Assembly (NCBI GenBank): GCA_047975205.1
Contig: JBKEDC010000049.1
Coordinates: 1-51,115, forward strand
From: JBKEDC01 sp047975205
GTDB lineage: Bacteria > Bacteroidota > Bacteroidia > Bacteroidales > Prolixibacteraceae
Length of the DNA: 51,115 nt
Direction of reading: 5' to 3'
The position numbers were made by a program, and so were the translations under genes. Positions 45,936 through 51,115 of the stretch are shown in pieces. The stretch's first letter is position 1, and each line of letters begins with the position of its first letter. Under the pieces are notes generated by a model, which made no database searches, had not been told where the DNA came from, and saw nothing but the letters and a program-made list of their open reading frames with translations.

Positions 45936-47111
45936 TTAATTTACAGTCTTAATTTGCTTCAAACTGTCGGGCTCTCTTTCTACAAATTGAGCAAAAATTA
46001 AAGAGACAAGTGCTAAACCTGAACCTCCGATAAATGGAATACGCCAACTGATAGTCCATAATATTCCCCCCACAACAGGTAGAACAATAGCTGCGATATG
46101 ATTAATGGTGAATCCTACTGCCATTGAGGGGGCAATATCTTCGGCATCGGCATGTTTACGGAAGTAGGAATTAATACCGATAGAAAAGCTAAAAAAGAAG
46201 TTGTTTATAATGTAGAGTATGGCTGCAACCATGCCATTATCGAATATGGCATAGCAGGCAAAAATAACGATTAACGAGCCGTATTCTATGCTGAGCATGG
46301 TACGCTCACCAAAACGATTAATAGCCTTCCCTACTAATGGGCTGATAAAATAAGTAGCGATATTATTTACAATAAATAAAGCCGTAATATATTCTACCGG
46401 AAACTTATACTTGTCTACCAAAATAAATATAGAAAATACTACAAAGATTTGGCGGCGTGCTCCGCTGAGAAGATTTAGCATATAAAAAAGCCAATATTTC
46501 TTTTTAAAAACTAGCTTCTTTTTCTGCGTAGGCATACTTTTGTCTATCGGATTTCGAGTGAAAGCATAAAGCCCGAGCATGATAACAATCCCTCCAATAA
46601 CATAAAAGATGCTATGTAATTCTAAATATTTTGATAAAGCCCAAATGAGTATGCCTACTCCAATGTTTGCAAGAGCTGTAATACTCTTCATTTTTGCTAA
46701 CACTAAGGGCACACGGTCATTCTTGAAATATTGAAGACTCAAAGACTGGTTGCATGTTTCAAGAAAATGAAAACCGGTCGACATGATGATGATTGTGAAT
46801 AATAATCCACAAAAACTAGGAAACACCCCTGTGAGCAATACGCCTAATCCAAGTACAACTACAGAAAGGGCTGCAAATTTATGCTCAGCAATAATCATCA
46901 TGACATAAACAGCCAAGAACGTTAGAAATCCCGGAATTTCACGAACTGATTGACTAATTCCAATCTGTATAGAATTGACCCCTACAACATCAACGGCATA
47001 ATTATTGAAAACTGTTCGCCATCCTTGTAAACCAATAGCCGATGCTATGACAAGCAAAATTAGGTATCCATACATCGGATTCTCTCGATAGGTTTTAAAT
47101 TCTTTCATCAA
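45936..47111 (-). CDS. MFS transporter
   Basis: Eleven to twelve hydrophobic segments are visible over 391 residues, in two halves separated by a basic loop (TQKKKLVFKKKYW, ~190). The motif between segments 2 and 3 is weak, so the subfamily and substrate cannot be named. It is transcribed leftward, divergent from recR, with no clear partner. Confidence 0.8.
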   Translation of the reverse strand: MMKEFKTYRENPMYGYLILLVIASAIGLQGWRTVFNNYAVDVVGVNSIQIGISQSVREIPGFLTFLAVYVMMIIAEHKFAALSVVVLGLGVLLTGVFPSFCGLLFTIIIMSTGFHFLETCNQSLSLQYFKNDRVPLVLAKMKSITALANIGVGILIWALSKYLELHSIFYVIGGIVIMLGLYAFTRNPIDKSMPTQKKKLVFKKKYWLFYMLNLLSGARRQIFVVFSIFILVDKYKFPVEYITALFIVNNIATYFISPLVGKAINRFGERTMLSIEYGSLIVIFACYAIFDNGMVAAILYIINNFFFSFSIGINSYFRKHADAEDIAPSMAVGFTINHIAAIVLPVVGGILWTISWRIPFIGGSGLALVSLIFAQFVEREPDSLKQIKTVN

Positions 47112-47279
47112 CTTTCTAAATAGTTTTGAGATACGAAGGTAGAGATTAATTACCTAATAAGATGGCAAAATGTTAATCTATCAAAACAGTTTCAGATGCA
47201 ATTAACCTAGCCTATTCGAAAACTAAAGTGTATATCTATAATAAAACTGATTATTGTCAGAATAAAACAAGACAAAGCT

Positions 47280-47287
47280 TATCTTTG
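47280..47287 (+). promoter_or_regulatory. recR -7 box (TATCTTTG)
   Basis: TATCTTTG matches TAnnTTTG. It ends only four bases before the recR ATG at 47292, so the transcript would be leaderless or nearly so. Confidence 0.5.
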
Positions 47288-47291
47288 TGAT

Positions 47292-47912
47292 ATGATAGTT
47301 GATAAATTCCCTTCAAAACTGCTGGAAAATGCCGTCAATGAATTTGCAAAATTGCCCGGCATAGGCAGAAAAACTGCACTTCGTTTAGTGCTTCACCTAC
47401 TGAAACAAGAAACCTGCGAGGCTGAAAGTTTTGGGAACAGCATCATACAAGCTCGTACTGAGATTAAACATTGTAAGGTTTGCCACAACATTTCCGATGA
47501 AGAAACTTGTGAAATTTGCAGTCAACCGGAACGCTCAGGCGAAATTATTTGCGTAGTTGAAAACATTCGTGATGTGATGGCAATAGAAAATACACACCAG
47601 TTTATCGGGCTATATCATGTGCTAGGTGGTATTATATCGCCTATGGATGGTATCGGGCCTTCCGACTTGGAGATTAATTCATTAATATCTCGTGTAGAAA
47701 GCGGAGAAGTGGCCGAAGTTATTTTGGCGTTGAGCACCACCATGGAAGGAGACACTACTAATTTCTATATTTATAAGAAACTAAAAACTTTTGATATCAA
47801 GGTATCTACTTTAGCAAGAGGAGTTGCTATTGGCGATGAATTGGAGTATGCCGACGAACTCACTTTAGGCCGCTCCATAAAAAATAGACTGGACTTTGAG
47901 AGTTCTTTCTAA
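47292..47912 (+). CDS. recR: Recombination mediator RecR
   Basis: RecR, with RecF and RecO, loads RecA at single-strand gaps. The helix-hairpin-helix is LPGIGRKTALRLVLHLL. The zinc finger is CKVCHNISDEETCEIC. The Toprim domain is ICVVENIRDVMAIE and the C-terminus is DELEYADELTLGRSI. At 206 residues it is standard, and the start is fixed by the conserved FPSKLLENAVNEFAKLPGIG. Confidence 0.97.
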   Translation: MIVDKFPSKLLENAVNEFAKLPGIGRKTALRLVLHLLKQETCEAESFGNSIIQARTEIKHCKVCHNISDEETCEICSQPERSGEIICVVENIRDVMAIENTHQFIGLYHVLGGIISPMDGIGPSDLEINSLISRVESGEVAEVILALSTTMEGDTTNFYIYKKLKTFDIKVSTLARGVAIGDELEYADELTLGRSIKNRLDFESSF

Positions 47913-47945
47913 TATATCCAATTGTATTTGATTACTAACAATACC

Positions 47946-48467
47946 ATGCATCTACATACTGATAACACCCGATTGCGTCCGCTAGAGCCCGAAGATATTG
48001 AGTTACTATATTTGTGGGAAAATGATTCTACATTGTGGAAAGTAAGCAATACATTAAGTCCTTTTTCTCATTACGTGTTAAAACAGTATTTAGAAGAATC
48101 ACACCGCGATATTTTTGAAGCAAAACAATTGCGATTAATTATCGAAGATAACACAGGTCTAGCCGTTGGTGCTATCGACTTATTCGACTATGATCCAAAC
48201 CACCGACGTGCAGGAGTCGGCATACTCATTTATGCCGAGGAACAACGAGAGAAGGGCTACGCCGGTACTGCTGTCAAACTTTTGTGTAAATATGCCAAAG
48301 ATGTACTTGGTATGCACCAACTCTATGCCAACATCGGATCCGACAACTATAAAAGTTTAAAATTATTCGAGCAATGCGGTTTCAAAAAAGCAGGTACAAA
48401 AAAAGAATGGTTACGCACCTCTGAAGGTTGGATTGATGAGATTCTTTATCAAATAATCTTCGATTAA
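47946..48467 (+). CDS. GNAT-family N-acetyltransferase (RimJ/SpeG-like)
   Basis: The ATG at 47946 (MHLHTDNTRLRPLEPED) is preferred over the TTG at 47922. The acetyl-CoA loop is present (RAGVGILIYAEEQREKGYAGTAV), as is the C-terminal NxxSxxxFExxGF-like NYKSLKLFEQCGFKKAG. The closest pattern is RimJ/SpeG-type acetyltransferases; the substrate (protein amino terminus or polyamine) cannot be decided. It follows recR by 33 bases and may share its promoter. Confidence 0.88.
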   Translation: MHLHTDNTRLRPLEPEDIELLYLWENDSTLWKVSNTLSPFSHYVLKQYLEESHRDIFEAKQLRLIIEDNTGLAVGAIDLFDYDPNHRRAGVGILIYAEEQREKGYAGTAVKLLCKYAKDVLGMHQLYANIGSDNYKSLKLFEQCGFKKAGTKKEWLRTSEGWIDEILYQIIFD

Positions 48468-48664
48468 CTTACCTCTCTTATTTTCTACCCAACTGTAAGA
48501 TACAATTCTCACATCTCAATATGCTATTTATACCTTAGCTAGAGTAACTCTCCTCGTTAATAACATCTTATGTTCGTTTCTTCCACATTTATTTATAAAA
48601 TTAAAGATACATTTCACTTTTTTAATTTATTACATTGCTTCTTTACAGTTAAATTTTAAATCCG
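48468..48664. other. AT-rich intergenic region
   Basis: No ORF or hairpin of note is seen here. It separates the recR/GNAT unit from the secreted-protein cassette and is more AT-rich than the flanking genes. Confidence 0.4.
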
Positions 48665-48672
48665 TAAATTTG
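48665..48672 (+). promoter_or_regulatory. -7 box (TAAATTTG) for the small secreted protein
   Basis: TAAATTTG matches TAnnTTTG. It is 125 bases before the inferred start of the small secreted protein, so the leader is long. A 7-codon ORF at 48703-48726 lies in that leader. Confidence 0.45.
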
Positions 48673-48796
48673 ACAAGTAACTTAATTTAATAGAATATAC
48701 AGATGTCTATATATATCAAATATTGATTAAACAACAATTCTGGCGAACTTTCAAATAGAAAGAAAATTAATCGTATTAATCTTATATTTTATAATT

Positions 48797-49117
48797 ATAA
48801 AAACATATTTTACAAAAATTACACTTATTATTACTATTGTTCTTTCAGCTTCCGGGCTAACATTTGCCAAATCTATCTTATACTATGGAGAAAAGTCCGG
48901 TTTATTTACACCTTGTAAAGGAAATCTTGTTACAGTGTGCAAAAAAATAGATCTTGATGATGTTTCTACAGGCGATGACAGTTCTTTATCTCTAGGTAGA
49001 TTATTGAAAGTTAGCAAAAGCGAACCTACGGTAACAATCACACAAGGAGATGAAACCATTATCATTCCTATTAGCCAATTCAATTTTGAAGACGGAAGTG
49101 TAAAAGGATATAAATAA
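48797..49117 (+). CDS. Small secreted protein lacking an ATG start (function unknown)
   Basis: The frame open from 48731 to the stop at 49115-49117 has no ATG or TTG; GTG appears only at 48935, inside the protein, and a CTG at 48740 would give a very long signal. The first natural signal peptide is KTYFTKITLIITIVLSASGLTFA-like, preceded by the codon ATA at 48797, where ATG would give MKTYFTKITL. Its C-terminal 80 residues have two cysteines (TPCKGNLVTVCKK) and an acidic tail. The pattern (secreted, ~105 residues, Cys pair, upstream of a larger secreted protein) recalls the NVEALA-type small proteins of Bacteroides, but I see no NVEALA motif. It is a decayed gene or uses an unusual start codon. 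Confidence 0.45.
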   Translation: MKTYFTKITLIITIVLSASGLTFAKSILYYGEKSGLFTPCKGNLVTVCKKIDLDDVSTGDDSSLSLGRLLKVSKSEPTVTITQGDETIIIPISQFNFEDGSVKGYK

Positions 49118-49134
49118 AAAAACTTACTAACCCA

Positions 49135-49162
49135 AACGGCAGAGCACATGCGTTCTGCCGTT
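49135..49162 (+). terminator. Hairpin between small and large secreted-protein genes
   Basis: AACGGCAGA (49135-49143) pairs perfectly with TCTGCCGTT (49154-49162). The 3' side is not strongly U-rich, so it may be a weak terminator or attenuator allowing partial read-through to the next gene. Confidence 0.6.
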
Positions 49163-49178
49163 GCTAATTACAAATATT

Positions 49179-50896
49179 ATGAATAAGATATTTACCTTCA
49201 TTATTGCTATCTTCTTCACAAGCTTTTCTATAGCCCAAGAAGCTGCCTCTATGTTTGAAATACGACAAAACCGAATACTGAAAAGGCTTTACTCGAATAT
49301 CTTCACACACACACTGATGCTGATGCTAGATATGCTTACATTACCCTTTTTACTCCAAAAAAATGCACAAGGTGTGAAGCCGATATTAATTACAGCTACA
49401 GATTCTTAAAGCAGCTTGATTCTGCTTCTTCAGTAGGGATTTGGACTAGCTATCCTGACAGTGAAGCTGCAATGGGATATTTAGACCACAAAGGCTTCGG
49501 TTTCGATTTTACTATATGTGATAACGCACACGATTGGACTAACTTCTTCAGTTTATCAACTATGCCACTGCGTGTTACATTGCTATTGAAAATTGATCTC
49601 GAAACAGGTCGGCTGATAAAGGGTGGGGAAATTAGTGACGTAAGTGAGAACAGTTATGCGGAATACGTTCGATGTGAAGAGCCGCTTCCTTTCCGAGATT
49701 TTAACAGTTATATAGCTGAGGAAACAAAACCTGAGTCACTACCTTTCAAAGGCTATTCAACTGTCGAGATTCCTATACAAGGCAATAAAGCTTCGATTAA
49801 TCTATATCCTTTCATGAGTGATGGTGAATTGACATTCTATGATGAGCTAAATGAAGACTTAAGCTATTTTAAAGAAAATGAAGATACTATTAGATACATA
49901 TCATCTTTAAACTCATCAATAAGAGAGGTATATAATCTTATTGACAGTACCATAATAGATTATGCTGAGTTTAAACAAAATATAGAAAATAATTTGTTTT
50001 TTCTTATGGCAAACCGATCAGCTATATTTAAGAAAGGTGTAATTTATGGCTCGTATTCCTTACCTAGTTTAACGAATAGAGGAGATAATATAGCTTATTA
50101 TAACTCTGCCAGCTTTATTACTCAAAACAAAATAACTAATGAACGAAAGATAATAGCACTAGATTTTGGTCTCGACTATACCGGAGAAGTTCTCCCTGCA
50201 TACGTTCATGAACACGCTATATTTTCTATTATGCCCGATGGGAATGTAGCTATCCGATCAACAAAAGGATATCCGAATTTAGGACTTGGCGTAAATGAAT
50301 GGGAAGGTAAGGCTAATGATTATGATACTCGATTAAATGCCTATTATGATGATGCTTATTACCTGCATGTATTTGATATTAATACAGGAAAACCCATCGA
50401 ATTTATTGGGAAACCGGAGGATATCTTCCAATATTATAAGGTCGGAACTTTTTTTGCCTATCCAATATTAAGTTACCATGAGAATACCATTGCATATACT
50501 AGCGGCACATCAGGTATCATAAACATTGCCGACAAATCAACTCCTAATCAGGTTGACAAACAATTCAAGGTGTTCGACATAATAACCTATGAACCAAAGT
50601 CAGAACCGTGTAGCATAGAATATCTGAAGGAGATGAATACAAATGTATTTACTCAACGAATTATCGATCTCAAAATCGACAAAAAATACTGCTATACTTT
50701 ATCTTCAGAAACAGGTGGTATTTATTTCAAGAAATACAAGCGCAGTGGAAAGCTCGTTTCAGAAGTATGTATAACAAATGACACTGAAGTAGAAGATATT
50801 AATCTTGCTATCGGGAAATTTGAAAACTCTTATTTACCTTATTATATTCGTAGAGTTTCAGGTAAGAGCTCTTTAATTAGGCTAGAAAAAATTTAG
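49179..50896 (+). pseudogene. Secreted protein with CxxC thioredoxin-like N-terminus and long unassigned C-terminus, frameshifted
   Basis: The ATG at 49179 begins a signal peptide (MNKIFTFIIAIFFTSFSIAQ). The frame shifts between about 49262 and 49274. In the second frame the protein continues as EKALLEYLHTHTDADARYAY, then ITLFTPKKCTRCEADI, a CxxC motif placed after a beta-strand as in thioredoxin-fold proteins. Residues ~100-570 are a repetitive beta-rich region (LLKIDLETGRLIKGGE, FDINTGKPIEFIG, IIALDFGLDYTGEV) that may be a beta-propeller. One inserted base would repair it to ~570 residues. The 474-residue open frame from 49472 is internal to the repaired gene, not a separate gene. The function is unknown. 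Confidence 0.65.
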
Positions 50897-50907
50897 TTTA
50901 TCACCAA

Positions 50908-50937
50908 TTTGCCGTGCACAAAAAAAGATTAGTTTTG
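50908..50937 (+). promoter_or_regulatory. Promoter (TTTG-n18-TAGTTTTG)
   Basis: A -33 TTTG (50908-50911) and -7 TAGTTTTG (50930-50937) are separated by 18 bases, close to the Bacteroidetes spacing of about 19-21. It is the most complete promoter in the window. The lipoprotein ATG is 33 bases downstream. Confidence 0.65.
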
Positions 50938-50970
50938 GGGCCTTAATAACAAATATTCAAATTAAAAACC

Positions 50971-51115
50971 ATGCGATTTTTTTTACCTATTGCACTGTGT
51001 GTCTTATTGCTTTCAGCATGTAACAAGAGTAACAACAATGACGTTGATTCAATTACCCAAACATTATCTTTTGATTCTGATGATATATACACCATGTATC
51101 AAGATGATGAACCAC
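50971..51115 (+). CDS. Lipoprotein, N-terminus only (runs off window)
   Basis: The frame begins MRFFLPIALCVLLLSAC, a signal with lipobox LSAC, then an Asn/Asp-rich tether (NKSNNNDVDSITQT). It stays open to the window end (48 residues). The family cannot be named. It has its own consensus promoter and is part of the secreted-protein cassette by position and strand. Confidence 0.8.
   Translation, partial: MRFFLPIALCVLLLSACNKSNNNDVDSITQTLSFDSDDIYTMYQDDEP

Noticed and set aside
49472..50896. A separate 474-residue gene starting at 49472
   Set aside because: The frame remains open well upstream and includes the CxxC motif; the signal peptide is in a neighbouring frame. It is the body of one frameshifted gene.

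Overview
The window (about 36% GC by eye) is chromosomal DNA from a member of the Bacteroidales. The reasons are the TAnnTTTG-type -7 promoter boxes, a SusC/SusD-type glycan locus, type IX secretion (T9SS) genes porX and porE, and many Bacteroidetes-only lipoprotein families. No rRNA, tRNA, CRISPR array or complete mobile element is visible. Most genes are intact housekeeping or envelope genes.

1-8 kb: a polysaccharide utilisation locus (PUL) for beta-mannan/galactomannan that is falling apart. Reading leftward from an intact divergent AraC-type regulator, it has a SusC gene with two frameshifts, a SusD gene with one frameshift, a surface glycan-binding lipoprotein fused in frame to the back half of a GH26 beta-mannanase, and the first few dozen codons of a GH36-like alpha-galactosidase. 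That last fragment ends against an unrelated convergent gene at the window edge. A 12-bp direct repeat in the susC/araC intergenic region may be the regulator's operator.

8-19 kb: a large DUF3352-like membrane-anchored protein, an SLC12-type transporter and a ROK sugar kinase form a rightward group. A leftward dnaG/flavin-oxidoreductase-fold pair follows, then a LysR regulator with a YeiH-type transporter and clear palindromic operator candidates between them. A MORN-repeat protein comes next.

20-34 kb: dut, a TPR lipoprotein, a DUF4292 lipoprotein and an EnvC-like amidase activator run rightward. They converge on a leftward block of porE, a class A penicillin-binding protein, porX, recX, upp and a Cache-domain hybrid-free histidine kinase. 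This block places T9SS structural and regulatory genes among peptidoglycan genes.

34-48 kb: a TonB-dependent receptor in an operon with mtnN, a free-standing carboxypeptidase-regulatory-like domain protein, a polyphosphate kinase fused to an ArsC-like thioredoxin-fold domain, a SpoU methyltransferase, oxyR, comM, a purine nucleoside phosphorylase/lpxK pair, an MFS transporter, recR and a GNAT acetyltransferase.

48.5-51.1 kb: a poorly recognisable secreted-protein cassette. It holds a small secreted protein whose expected ATG reads ATA, an inter-gene hairpin, a secreted protein with a CxxC thioredoxin-like N-terminus and a long unassigned C-terminal region (carrying a frameshift), and the start of a lipoprotein with its own promoter. 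This is the best candidate for something undescribed. The PPK-ArsC fusion and the SGBP-GH26 chimera are the other two most unusual objects.
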